Positions 25,329-34,066 of a stretch of DNA of 50,751 nucleotides are shown here, piece by piece (the stretch's first letter is position 1; the number at the start of each line of letters is the position of its first letter). The notes under the pieces were generated by a model. That model had not been told where the DNA came from. It did not search any database and saw only the letters and a program-made list of their open reading frames with translations. The DNA is taken from the NCBI GenBank assembly GCA_014584465.1, contig JACTMU010000052.1, positions 1 through 50,751 on the forward strand, given 5' to 3'. The DNA comes from Pseudomonadota bacterium. Its GTDB lineage: Bacteria > Bdellovibrionota > Bdellovibrionia > Bdellovibrionales > JACTMU01. The position numbers were made by a program, and so were the translations under genes.

Positions 25329-26614
25329 AGGATGAGAGAGACGAAGAGAACATCGGTTCTCATGAGGATGATGAATTTGAGTCCATTGAATTTGACTCTG
25401 AGGAGAGTGGCTCTCATCTTTTCGGCGAGGTCCAAGAAGGGGTCCATGATGACGATGCCGTTGAAATGGCAAAAGAGGAGTCAGAGAGTGCAGATAGTGG
25501 AGAGACTGTAGAGACCGCAGGCACGGAGTTGGAAGAGTTTGAGGCGGCTGAGATCGAAGAGAGGGAGTTCATTGAAGCTGAGCGAGTGGAGTCGATCATT
25601 GAGAGTCTTCTCTTTGCACAGGATCGTCCGATCAGTTTGAATATGATTCGCCAGGTTTTTCGAGGAACCAACGTGAACTCGTCCATGGTTCGCGATGCTC
25701 TTGAGGTGCTCAAGGTCGAATATGCGGGAGCACGCAGAGGGATCTCACTTGATGAAGTTGGTGGTGGATACCAACTTCGTACGAAGCTCGATAACATGAA
25801 CTACCTTAAACAGATCGTAAAGGGAAAGGTCTTTCGTTTATCAGGACCGGCCCTAGAGGTTCTCTCGATTGTGGCATACAAACAGCCCGTAGTGAAATCA
25901 GAAATTGATGCCATCCGTGGGGTGGAGTCAGGCCACCTTCTTCGAGGCCTAATGGAGAGGAGTTTGGTCTGTTTTGATGGTAAGAGCGAACTTCCAGGTA
26001 AACCCATGAACTATGGTACAACACGGAAGTTTCTGGAGATCTTTGGACTTCGAAATTTAAAAGAGCTTCCCTCCGTAAGTGAAATTGATGATCTTCTTCC
26101 TGACGGCATTGGTGAGGAGGAGAGTCGTCCACTCTTGGGAGATCTTACCCATCAGCTCTCAGAAGAGGTTCAGAACAGTTATTCGGTGGGAGAGGAGGAG
26201 TTGACTCACATCTCAGAGCAACTTGACTCCATCACCACCACGTCCGACTTTTTCGAGCAGGAGAAGCAGCGCCAGCGAATGGCACGAGATGCCGAACGAG
26301 CCCAATCACTCCGCGAGTCCATGCTTCTTGGAGAGACCCTTCCAGAAAAGGACCTTCGATGGCTTCAAAAGTATGAGGCCTCCGTCGAAAACCGCGAGCC
26401 TGCAAGCAGCGCTGAATCTATGGATGGTATTGCTCACGATGATTTCTCGATTGAGTATGCGCAAGGGAAGGTTGATCAGACGGAAGATCAAGTCACAGGG
26501 AAGCGCGATCTCGATACTTTGGCGGCTGATGACGACAAGACGCAGTTCAATGAGTTATCTCTGGATCTTGATGGTGACGATGGAACAGATGGTTCATCCG
26601 AATCAGTAGTCTAA
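25313..26614 (+). CDS. scpB: Segregation and condensation protein B, with acidic extensions
   Basis: 433 residues, about twice the usual ScpB length. The tandem winged-helix core is at about 95-270 (RVESIIESLLFAQDRPISLNMIRQVF.., VEYAGARRGISLDEVGGGYQLRTK.., GPALEVLSIVAYKQPVVKSEIDAIRGV, YGTTRKFLEIFGLRNLKELP), which is diagnostic. It is preceded by about 85 very acidic residues and followed by about 150 acidic, likely disordered residues. ScpB dimers bind the ScpA-SMC complex. The start is GTG 25313 or ATG 25319. It converges with the next lipoprotein gene, overlapping by 12 bases. Confidence 0.93.
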   Translation: MGMDVEDERDEENIGSHEDDEFESIEFDSEESGSHLFGEVQEGVHDDDAVEMAKEESESADSGETVETAGTELEEFEAAEIEEREFIEAERVESIIESLLFAQDRPISLNMIRQVFRGTNVNSSMVRDALEVLKVEYAGARRGISLDEVGGGYQLRTKLDNMNYLKQIVKGKVFRLSGPALEVLSIVAYKQPVVKSEIDAIRGVESGHLLRGLMERSLVCFDGKSELPGKPMNYGTTRKFLEIFGLRNLKELPSVSEIDDLLPDGIGEEESRPLLGDLTHQLSEEVQNSYSVGEEELTHISEQLDSITTTSDFFEQEKQRQRMARDAERAQSLRESMLLGETLPEKDLRWLQKYEASVENREPASSAESMDGIAHDDFSIEYAQGKVDQTEDQVTGKRDLDTLAADDDKTQFNELSLDLDGDDGTDGSSESVV

Positions 26615-27931
26615 TTCAAGATCAGACTCATATTCAGGCCAATTGCCCTCGTAGAATTGATTGCCATCAATTTGCATTGGAAAGAATCCAGTTGAACCGT
26701 TATCACTGTCATAGTCATTGACGTCATCCCAATCGAAACTGTCATTGCAGGGTCCTACGATACCGTAGTTTTCATGACAATCTCCAGCAGATTCAGAACC
26801 GCGATCTGCGTCTGATATCCCTCGACTTTTAACATCAGGATCACCGTTTACGCCTAAACTACTCCCGTAAGTGAGCCACTCGCTGTAGGTGTTCCAATCG
26901 CGAATATAGACACGAATTCGGTTGATCACTTCGGCCGCTTTGTCTAAGCAACGAAACTCATAGGCATCTTGCGTATTCGACAGCACTGTGCCTCCCCGAT
27001 CTGTGCCTGGGCTGATCGCATGAGGTAGGTTTGTAGTGGAAGGGGCATCATCATAGTAATTGGCGCTATGCACACTCATGTGGGAGTTGGGGGTTGCAAT
27101 ATTTCTTGTGATTTCAACATTCATATTCTTTCCTTCATCCCAGGAACCGTATCGAATCCTAACAGGCCACCCCCAATCGGTCTTAGGCCATGAAGGGTGT
27201 GCGGCGGGCCCACCGAAGCAGCCCTCCCAGGAGTCTCCCCAAACCTGTTGGGTCGTGGTTGCATCGCCGTTATTGGATCCGCCTTGGTTCAACGTGTAGA
27301 TCGTTCCAGTTCCCATGCAACAGTTCGGATAGTCGCTGTCAACCCATGTCGCATGATTGTATCGACAGGCCACACTTCCGTCCATGCTGGCCCACGCTTC
27401 AATGGTCGTGTTTGTGCTGTCGCATTCCCCCCAAGTAGCCAAGGTTTGATCCTGCGTGCACTCAATTCCCGTGAGTTCATCATCGGCGTTGTAGATCTTT
27501 TTGATCCCAAACCAACTAGGTCCCACACCAGTGTCAAAGTTGTAATGGAAGTAGTTGTCGACGTCCAGAAAGTGGCACATTCCGGCCGGAACATTCACTT
27601 GGAGTTTCATTGAATAGAAGTAGAGGTCTCCCTCATTGACATCAATAATGCAGGTCAGGTCATTGTTCTGGTCTGAAAAGTCGATTTTGCAGTCCTCACC
27701 AAAGTCATCTTTGACATTGAAGTAGTAGGTGAACTCTGTATCATCCGTGAGTTTTGCGGAGAAGTAATCCTGGGTAACGACATTTTCTTCTGCGTCGCCG
27801 GTGTTAGTTCTAGAGGCGTGGGTCTCCTCTTCGGAACATCCTCCCAAATGAAGGGACAGAGAAAAAAAGATCGCTAGACCTAAGAGACTCAGAAAATTCG
27901 GGGTCCTGTTTTGATTTCGAGAGCAAATCAT
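26603..27931 (-). CDS. Cys-rich lipoprotein of unknown function
   Basis: About 442 residues. The signal sequence FLSLLGLAIFFSLSLHLGGC ends in a lipobox, then an acidic polar linker. The body has many Cys, Trp, Asp, Asn and Gly residues (for example CIIDVNEGD, CCMGTGTIYTL, WEGCFGGPAAHPSWPKTDWGWP, and a DWDDVNDYDSDNG tail). This suggests a disulfide-stabilised, possibly calcium-binding surface domain. The start ATG at 27931 has GGAGAG about 7 bases upstream; a longer frame to 27979 lacks one. No family is recognised. The C-terminal end overlaps scpB in the opposite orientation. Confidence 0.65.
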   Translation of the reverse strand: MICSRNQNRTPNFLSLLGLAIFFSLSLHLGGCSEEETHASRTNTGDAEENVVTQDYFSAKLTDDTEFTYYFNVKDDFGEDCKIDFSDQNNDLTCIIDVNEGDLYFYSMKLQVNVPAGMCHFLDVDNYFHYNFDTGVGPSWFGIKKIYNADDELTGIECTQDQTLATWGECDSTNTTIEAWASMDGSVACRYNHATWVDSDYPNCCMGTGTIYTLNQGGSNNGDATTTQQVWGDSWEGCFGGPAAHPSWPKTDWGWPVRIRYGSWDEGKNMNVEITRNIATPNSHMSVHSANYYDDAPSTTNLPHAISPGTDRGGTVLSNTQDAYEFRCLDKAAEVINRIRVYIRDWNTYSEWLTYGSSLGVNGDPDVKSRGISDADRGSESAGDCHENYGIVGPCNDSFDWDDVNDYDSDNGSTGFFPMQIDGNQFYEGNWPEYESDLELDY

Positions 27932-28507
27932 AATATCTCTCCATATGCAGACCATCCGTAATCGTAACAGCGGTCTCAATTTGGGTCAATTCAGCCCATA
28001 GTTTGGCATGACCATGTACAGCCTCAATGAACCCACATTGCGGGAGTGGCTTTGTTCTCTATCGGTCAAAGGTCGAACAATCTTTAGTCATTGTCATGAA
28101 ATTTGCCATTGGGCCAGGGGCGCTCTTGAGTTCGCGCCAGGCACTAGTGGTTGAACCACTAGTAATAAGATGCGGATCTAGGGAGTCGTGTCTTCCTATT
28201 GAAACGCTCCTAGAGTACGCCTCATATTGAAACAGCTGAGAGTCTGTTGAGTCCATTGAAAGGTAATGTGGAGTTCATTGGGATCAGAAGCTGTAAGAGG
28301 CATCGTCTTGTGGGAGTCCAGGTTTCTCTTATGCGTCCGTGCTGGGCGTCCGGAGGGTTAGGGGTGAGATGGATGAAAGTTTTACAACAGAACAGAAAGA
28401 TATTTTGGCAATGGCATTATTAGTTTATAAAGTAACCTCTACCGAGAACCATTGGAGGTTTTCTGAGATCAGGATTTTTCACTGTTTCACAACTGTGTTA
28501 CACAATC
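27932..28507 (+). other. Gap of about 570 bases holding a palindrome but no clear gene
   Basis: Short frames here have no ribosome site or protein-like composition. The one recognisable element is the 21-base palindrome at 28143-28163. The promoters of the two divergent secreted-protein genes must lie in this gap. There may be degraded coding sequence around 28100-28200, but I cannot identify a family. Confidence 0.35.
28143..28163 (+). repeat. 21-base palindrome sharing 17 bases with 8461-8477
   Basis: ACTAGTGGTT-G-AACCACTAGT is a perfect 10-bp inverted repeat around one base. There is no T-run beside it, so it is not an obvious terminator. It could be a protein-binding operator or part of a dispersed REP-like element. 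Confidence 0.55.
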
Positions 28508-29011
28508 ATGAGTCGCTGCTTTTCAGTTCTTCTTGCCATGTTGATTTTTTCTCCATGGGCTGTCGCGAGCAACTATCCGTCGGATATGCCCATTTGGTCC
28601 GATTCACAGACAATGGATGGCGCCCATATCGAGAGACAAATGCAGGGGTCCGGCGCGGTTGCTCTGAATATTAAATACACTGGATCATTGGCCAACAGCT
28701 CAGGTGTGAGTGTGCTGATCATGATCAATTATTACGATGGACAACGACAACTCCTGATTCCCATGAATAACTTTGGGTCTCATTGGGAAGTCCGAGTGAC
28801 CAACGGATGCCTTATTGGAATGCTTGGAGGTTGTGAGCAATACGGAACCGATGAGATGAGAGAGCTTCTTTATTGGGCTTCATGGCAAAGACCTGGAAAA
28901 ATGTTTCTGAATCGTCTTAGCGTGGGGCTCGCCTTCGTCAATGACAATGGCCAGTGGGATAGTCGTGACGGAAGGAATTTCTCATTTGATTTCCCGGGGT
29001 ATGAACGATAA
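28508..29011 (+). CDS. Small exported protein of unknown function
   Basis: 167 residues with a clear signal peptide (MSRCFSVLLAMLIFSPWAVASN, cleavage near VAS-NY). The mature part is about 145 residues, beta-rich by appearance, with a single Cys pair (NGCLIGMLGGCEQ) that may form a disulfide, and it ends in FSFDFPGYER. No family is recognised. No strong ribosome site is visible before the ATG. The frame overlaps a shorter shifted frame that has no signal or composition support. It is followed by a convergent FAD oxidoreductase gene. Confidence 0.6.
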   Translation: MSRCFSVLLAMLIFSPWAVASNYPSDMPIWSDSQTMDGAHIERQMQGSGAVALNIKYTGSLANSSGVSVLIMINYYDGQRQLLIPMNNFGSHWEVRVTNGCLIGMLGGCEQYGTDEMRELLYWASWQRPGKMFLNRLSVGLAFVNDNGQWDSRDGRNFSFDFPGYER

Positions 29012-29056
29012 GGATCCGGCCCAACCGACCTGGAAGTCTCTAAATAGTGCTTGGCA

Positions 29057-30583
29057 CTATTTGAGTCGCTCGTAGAGTGCGTCGGCGATGCGAACGCCAT
29101 CGCAAGCGGCACTTGTGATGCCACCAGCATATCCAGCCCCCTCTCCAGCCGGAAAGAGCCCTCTGTGGGAGGGAGACTCGAAGCTCGTTGGATCTCTCAA
29201 GATGCGAATGGGGCAGGAGGTACGCGATTCGACGCCATAGAGCTGGGCCCGCTCTGAGCAGAAACCTACAATCTTTTGATCAAAGGCTTGGAGGCCTTGG
29301 CGGAGGTGATCGGTGATCTTTGGATCCAGCATCTGATCCAGTCGAACGGGCAGAACCCCGGAGGGTGAAGAGGTCGGCAGCGATGGCCCTCGTCTCCCTT
29401 CTAGGAAATCAACCACCCGTTGCACAGGGAGTTGTTGATGTCCCCCGCCATCTTGAACAGCACTGCGGGCCCGTTTTTCAATCGCGCGAGCCAATTTGAA
29501 CCCGCCAAAGAGATCTTTGGAGTTGACCTTCACCGTGACCACGATTCCCGAATTGGCAAAGCCTGAGTTTCGACGATAGTTGCTCATGCCGTTGCAGACC
29601 GCCGTTTCCATTTCGCTGGAACTTGAGATGACGTAGCCACCCGGGCACATGCAAAAACTGTAGGTTCCCATTTGAGAGTGCGGGTCATGGTGGGTGAGTT
29701 GGTAATTGGCCGCCTCCAGTTGAGGGTGTCCTGCAAAACTTCGATATTGAGATCGGTCAATGAAGTCCTGAGGATGTTCAATGCGAAGGCCTAGGGCAAA
29801 GGATTTTCCCTCCATGGCGACGCCAATTTCATGAAGATGTTCAAAGAGATCAAGCGCGGAGTGCCCTGTGGCAAGAAGTACAAGGGGGCTTCGAAATTGA
29901 GTCCCGTCAACTGTGGTTACGCCACATACGGAATCACCTTGCATGTTCACACGTGAAACTCGCTGATGAAAATGAATCTCGCATCCCAATTCAAGGAGCC
30001 TCCTTCGAAAAGGAATGAGCAGTCTTCGAATGCGATCGGAGCCAATGTGGGGATTGGCCATCCATTGAATCTCTTCTGGGGCGCCCAGGTCGACAAATCT
30101 TCGTAAAACATAGGGGATATGGGGTGACTTGATACGGGTTGTGAGCTTTCCATCAGAATAGAAGCCCGCGCCACCTTCGCCAAAGGCGACGTTGTCATCT
30201 GGATCAAGTTCACCGTAGCGCCAAAATCGATTGATCTTCACCATTCTTTTTTGAGCATCAGAGCCTCGCTCAATAAGGGTTGAAGGGATTCCCCGCTCGG
30301 CCAATCGAAGGGCGGCAAAGAGCCCAGCCGGCCCCATTCCCACTATCAACGGTTTAGGTCCTTTGTAGTTGTCCATGCGCTCCAAGTGGAACTCATTTTC
30401 CGTGGGGTGTTCGTCCTTTTCAAAGATCTCCACGGAGTAGACGAAGTGAATCTCATGTTTTCGTCGGGCATCCAGAGATTTTCGAAGAATGCGGTAAGAG
30501 GAGTAATCTGGGGCAAGACGCTCAATCTTCTCTTGAAGATCCTCATCGAGTTTGACCTTGAGATCCTGTATCTTCTTGCTCAT
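29057..30583 (-). CDS. FAD-dependent oxidoreductase (COG2509 type)
   Basis: About 508 residues. After an N-terminal domain of about 75 residues comes the dinucleotide-binding motif PLIVGMGPAGLFAALRLAERG, then NVAFGEGGAGFYSDGKLTTRI, LLATGHSALDLFEHL, a Cys-containing FCMCPGGYVISSSSE loop, and the FAD-closing GLFPAGEGAGYAGGITSAACDGVRIADAL. This order is typical of the uncharacterised FAD-dependent dehydrogenase family COG2509. The start is ATG 30583 (MSKKIQDLKVKL); an in-frame ATG at 30634 would add 17 residues. It is cytoplasmic, with unknown substrate, and divergent from the psd gene. Confidence 0.88.
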   Translation of the reverse strand: MSKKIQDLKVKLDEDLQEKIERLAPDYSSYRILRKSLDARRKHEIHFVYSVEIFEKDEHPTENEFHLERMDNYKGPKPLIVGMGPAGLFAALRLAERGIPSTLIERGSDAQKRMVKINRFWRYGELDPDDNVAFGEGGAGFYSDGKLTTRIKSPHIPYVLRRFVDLGAPEEIQWMANPHIGSDRIRRLLIPFRRRLLELGCEIHFHQRVSRVNMQGDSVCGVTTVDGTQFRSPLVLLATGHSALDLFEHLHEIGVAMEGKSFALGLRIEHPQDFIDRSQYRSFAGHPQLEAANYQLTHHDPHSQMGTYSFCMCPGGYVISSSSEMETAVCNGMSNYRRNSGFANSGIVVTVKVNSKDLFGGFKLARAIEKRARSAVQDGGGHQQLPVQRVVDFLEGRRGPSLPTSSPSGVLPVRLDQMLDPKITDHLRQGLQAFDQKIVGFCSERAQLYGVESRTSCPIRILRDPTSFESPSHRGLFPAGEGAGYAGGITSAACDGVRIADALYERLK

Positions 30584-30711
30584 GCAAGTTTGAGTTCTAC
30601 ACCAGAAAATTTCAATTGTATCGGGGCAACTCAAATTTTTTTAGTACCCCTCAGTGGAAATTCTGATAGGTTTTACGCAGTGGATTTTTGGGAGGCCTTA
30701 AGGGCGAAAGG

Positions 30712-31551
30712 ATGGAAAGTTTGAAAAGTTGGATTGTGGGAATACTCCTCTATCTGTTGCCCAAGAATCTATTGAGTCAGGTGGTGGGAAAGGCGGCAGA
30801 TGTACCCTGGCCCAAGCCCCTGTTGGTGCCTCTTTTGAAGATTTTTGTGAGATATTACAAGATTGACATGTCTGAAGCTGAAAAGAGTCTTCAGGAGTGT
30901 CGAACTCTCAATGAGCTCTTTACGAGAAGACTCAAGCCCGGATGCCGACCCATTGCACAGGGGGCTCAGATCGTTCACCCATCCGATTCACGACTTACCC
31001 AGTGCAGTGTGGTTGTGAAGGGAACGATCATTCAGGCCAAGGGCAAGTGTTACGAGATTGCGAAATTCCTAGGTGGTGTTGAAATTGCCAACTGTTTTGA
31101 GGGTGGAGTGAGTTTGACCTACTATCTCTGTCCGACCGATTACCACAGAGTTCACAGCCCCGTGACAGGTGAAATCTGTTCAGTGACCTACCTCCCTGGG
31201 GAGCTTTGGCCGGTGAATGAGTGGAGTGTGAAGAACATCTCAAATCTCTTTTCAAGGAACGAGAGGGTGGTCGTGGAGATTGAGCGTGCTCGAGATCGGG
31301 TCGCCGTCGTCTTGGTTGGAGCAACCAATGTCGGTCAGATTTCACTCGCCTTTGACCCCACCGTTCGATCCAACCAGAAGAGCGTTGAAGGGTTTAAGAC
31401 GGTCTATAAGGCGAAACCTAAGATCGGAGTGGGGGAGGAGCTTGGGACCTTTCATATGGGGAGCACCGTGATCGTTCTCTATGAGAAGGGGGTGATCCCT
31501 TTTGAGAGGGTGAGGGTTGGCCCCGTTTTGGTTGGAGGTCAGTTGGTCTAA
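30712..31551 (+). CDS. psd: Phosphatidylserine decarboxylase proenzyme
   Basis: 279 residues. It makes phosphatidylethanolamine from phosphatidylserine at the inner membrane. An N-terminal hydrophobic segment (IVGILLYLLPKNLLSQVVG) is followed by the family core: TLNELFTRRLKPGCRPI, the catalytic HPSDS and CPTDYHRVHSPVTG motifs, and the self-cleavage site FHMGSTVIVL, where cleavage between Gly and Ser creates the pyruvoyl group. The usual motif LGST is MGST here. The start ATG at 30712 (MESLKSW) follows AAGGGCG; a TTG-type start at 30688 is less likely. Length is typical of the short bacterial enzyme. Confidence 0.94.
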   Translation: MESLKSWIVGILLYLLPKNLLSQVVGKAADVPWPKPLLVPLLKIFVRYYKIDMSEAEKSLQECRTLNELFTRRLKPGCRPIAQGAQIVHPSDSRLTQCSVVVKGTIIQAKGKCYEIAKFLGGVEIANCFEGGVSLTYYLCPTDYHRVHSPVTGEICSVTYLPGELWPVNEWSVKNISNLFSRNERVVVEIERARDRVAVVLVGATNVGQISLAFDPTVRSNQKSVEGFKTVYKAKPKIGVGEELGTFHMGSTVIVLYEKGVIPFERVRVGPVLVGGQLV

Positions 31552-31705
31552 AAGCTTATGGAGATTTGCGCGAATGCAGGTTTCCCGCTGGGCACTGTGT
31601 AAATTTGACAGGGTGGCTCATATCTGATTGCTTTCCTTAAGTTTTTGTAAGATTGATGGTGGGCGAAAGGGGCCATTTTGGGCAGGTTTGGGGCAGATCC
31701 AGTTG

Positions 31706-32884
31706 ATGGTGGATCGGGCTGCTTGCCTTAAGCCAGAGTGGTGGGGACGGGAGATGGTTGAGAGGGGCGAATTATCCGTGAGAGACGATTTCGAACAGCA
31801 ATTGAAGTTGGCTCGTTTGCATATGAGAGTCTACGAGTTCGACCTGGCGCTTGAGATATTGAATCCACAGATTGAAGAGACTCTGAAGCAAAAGAGATGG
31901 GATGTCTACTTTAAAGTCATTCCCCTGTTGCTACGAATCTACAGTGAGATGAATCAGTTTGATGAGATCACTGCGCTTAAGGAGTCCCTTGCAGATCTGG
32001 TGATTCGCGAGGGAATTGAGTTAACCGGCACACTCTTTTATGCGCTCGGAATCTGTTCTGCCTATCGCAACCGCATTGATGAGGCCGAGGCCTATGTGGA
32101 TCGTGCGCTCAAGGCGCTTCCTAAAGAGGATCATCGTGATCGAGGGCTCGCGTTGAATCTGTTGGCGATGGTCTATTTGCACCAGAATAAGTTTGATAAG
32201 GCACTTGAGCTTTTGGAAAAGGTTGACAAGATCTGCGATGAAATCAGTGACGGGGTTGATTTGCGAATTTCGGCTCGAATCACACGTGCTCTCATCTATC
32301 GAAATCAGAAGTCTTTTTTGAAAGCCCTCGAAGCTCTTGAAGATGCCGAGAGGCTATTTGCCATTGAACCCTGTCTCTACACCCATCTGAACATCCTCTA
32401 TGCAAAGGGGAGCATCTATCTTGAGATGGGAGAGTACACCGAAGCGCGCTTCTATCTCAGTGCGGTTCAATCTATGGTGAACCACAAACGTCTCCCCCAC
32501 TGGGCTGAGCAAATTGAGAAGAAGATGGGCGAACTCAATGAGGTTGCCGGGACGGACTACGATCTGGTCATTGATCAGGTTGAGGGGCCTGCCATTTTGG
32601 AGAAGCGACTTGGGAAAATTGACTTTCGGAGTCAGTTTATTCTCTTTGAGCTGCTCAATTTTCTGGCGCGATCACCGGGGAAAGTTTATTCAAAATCAAA
32701 TATCGTGGAGACGATTTGGCACGAAAAATATGAGCCTCAACGTCATGATAACAAACTCTATGTGACAATCAAACGATTGCGGCGCATGATTGAACCTGAG
32801 TTGAGGCGCCCCTCTTACATTTTGAGAAAAAAAGGGGGATACTGCTTAAGTGGCTCGAAGAAGGTGGTCTTCAGGCAGTCGTAA
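31706..32884 (+). CDS. TPR protein with C-terminal OmpR-type winged helix
   Basis: About 392 residues. Residues 30-280 form consecutive TPR-like helical pairs (for example ALGICSAYRNRIDEAEAYVDRAL, LNLLAMVYLHQNKFDKALELLEKV and ALIYRNQKSFLKALEALEDAERL). The last 100 residues match the Trans_reg_C winged helix (IDFRSQFILFELLNFLARSPGKVYSKSNIVETIW, then NKLYVTIKRLRRMIE and the YILRKKGGYCL wing). The order is reversed relative to usual OmpR regulators, and there is no receiver domain. TPRs probably sense a protein partner and the tail binds DNA. The start is ATG 31706; a TTG-initiated frame from 31628 is possible. It overlaps the next frame's possible upstream start but not its chosen one. Confidence 0.82.
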   Translation: MVDRAACLKPEWWGREMVERGELSVRDDFEQQLKLARLHMRVYEFDLALEILNPQIEETLKQKRWDVYFKVIPLLLRIYSEMNQFDEITALKESLADLVIREGIELTGTLFYALGICSAYRNRIDEAEAYVDRALKALPKEDHRDRGLALNLLAMVYLHQNKFDKALELLEKVDKICDEISDGVDLRISARITRALIYRNQKSFLKALEALEDAERLFAIEPCLYTHLNILYAKGSIYLEMGEYTEARFYLSAVQSMVNHKRLPHWAEQIEKKMGELNEVAGTDYDLVIDQVEGPAILEKRLGKIDFRSQFILFELLNFLARSPGKVYSKSNIVETIWHEKYEPQRHDNKLYVTIKRLRRMIEPELRRPSYILRKKGGYCLSGSKKVVFRQS

Positions 32885-32915
32885 GATGGTCCAACTCTTT
32901 ATTGGGGGATTTAAG

Positions 32916-33812
32916 ATGAAATTAGGCATGGTTCGAGTGATCGTTCTTGGTTTGCTTTTTTCAATGTCTTTGGCCTTGCAGCAGGTCCACGCAAAAGTTG
33001 AAACGCAGAAAGGGATGCACAGAAATCCTGCGCAACAGAGATTGCTCGGGGGGGATTGGCCCATCTCGATGTTCTTAGATCCCATTGGAGCTCGTGACAT
33101 TTACGGTGAGTGGAGCATCGGCCGAAATGATCAAATACTTAAGATCAGTCCCGTTGATTCCGAGATTCATGAGGTGGTCTGGGTGGAGCTTCGAAGAGCT
33201 CAAGATGACAAGATTTTGGCGCAAGGTTTAGTCCATCAGCAAAACGAGTTTTTTAGTGGGCTCATTCGTTATGGAACATCTTCAAGAAGTCGTTGGAAGC
33301 GAGTTTTGATCGGACTAGGTCGGTACAATGAGGGGGATCTTCCCAATTTCTACTTTTTGGAAGAGCAGGTGGGCTCAAGCGACTTTGGTACCTTTATGAT
33401 GAAGAGAACACGAAATTTTCAGTCTGAAGTGGTCTTCGATGAAAATGGAAATTGGGTGAAGATCTTTCTTTTTCCTGAGGTCGGTGGTGACGGAGCCGAT
33501 CTCTTTGACAAGATGGTCGGTGGCGTCACAGATGGCAGTATGTACAAGAAAGAGGTTGTGAGTCGCACCGGGGAGTTTTCTCTGACTTGTATGACCATCA
33601 AAGAGATCAATCGACCGAACTGTATGCTTGAATTCACAAGGGGGAGTCACACTGTGATTGATTCATCCAGGCAGTGGGTTCAGTTTCGAGTTGATGGGGA
33701 TGAGGGCGAGCGGTTGAGTCAATCCTTTTATGGTGATTTTCAGGGTCGAGGGCTCAAACTTGATATTAAAACCGGGGCGAAGAACTTTTCTGTTGAGTAT
33801 CTCGGTCAATAA
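32916..33812 (+). CDS. Exported protein of unknown function
   Basis: 298 residues. The signal peptide MKLGMVRVIVLGLLFSMSLA ends near VHA-KV, and no lipobox is present. The mature part is beta-rich with repeated aromatic strands (GEWSIGRNDQILKISPVD, WVKIFLFPEVGGDGADLFDK, FTRGSHTVIDSSRQWVQFRV). No family is recognised. The start ATG at 32916 follows a GGGGGA ribosome site; longer starts at 32850 or 32886 would extend over the regulator's end. It lies 31 bases after the TPR regulator, so it may be its target or co-transcribed. Confidence 0.6.
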   Translation: MKLGMVRVIVLGLLFSMSLALQQVHAKVETQKGMHRNPAQQRLLGGDWPISMFLDPIGARDIYGEWSIGRNDQILKISPVDSEIHEVVWVELRRAQDDKILAQGLVHQQNEFFSGLIRYGTSSRSRWKRVLIGLGRYNEGDLPNFYFLEEQVGSSDFGTFMMKRTRNFQSEVVFDENGNWVKIFLFPEVGGDGADLFDKMVGGVTDGSMYKKEVVSRTGEFSLTCMTIKEINRPNCMLEFTRGSHTVIDSSRQWVQFRVDGDEGERLSQSFYGDFQGRGLKLDIKTGAKNFSVEYLGQ

Positions 33813-33814
33813 GC

Positions 33815-34066
33815 GTGCACTCAAAACAAAAAAAGTTTCCTATCTGCTTATGCAACTCGGTCTCTCGTGAGGCCGTCGAAGATGCGATCCAGAAGGGGGC
33901 GCGGACCATCAACGAGATCTTTGACGTGACGGAGGCGGGGGTGGGTTCCTGCGGAGGATCCTGCCGACCCAAGCTTCAGGCCCTTTTGGATGGCTATCTC
34001 AAAAACGGAGTTTTCCCTGAAAATCTTCCCGTCACGAAGAGAGTTCTCAAGTCATCTAAAAGTTGA
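33815..34066 (+). CDS. BFD-like [2Fe-2S]-binding protein
   Basis: 83 residues, small and single-domain. ICLCNSVS (CxC) near residue 10 and SCGGSCRPKLQALL near 46 match the bacterioferritin-associated ferredoxin (BFD) domain, which binds a 2Fe-2S cluster through four Cys. The second pair is spaced CxxxC, whereas the usual spacing is CxxC. The start is the GTG at 33815, right after the preceding stop (2 bases), so it is likely co-transcribed. BFD proteins often help release iron from bacterioferritin or act in nitrogen enzymes. No such partner is adjacent. Confidence 0.82.
   Translation: MHSKQKKFPICLCNSVSREAVEDAIQKGARTINEIFDVTEAGVGSCGGSCRPKLQALLDGYLKNGVFPENLPVTKRVLKSSKS

Noticed and set aside
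28339-28674. A 111-codon frame as a gene upstream of the small exported protein
   Set aside because: It overlaps the exported protein in another frame and shows no signal, domain or ribosome site.
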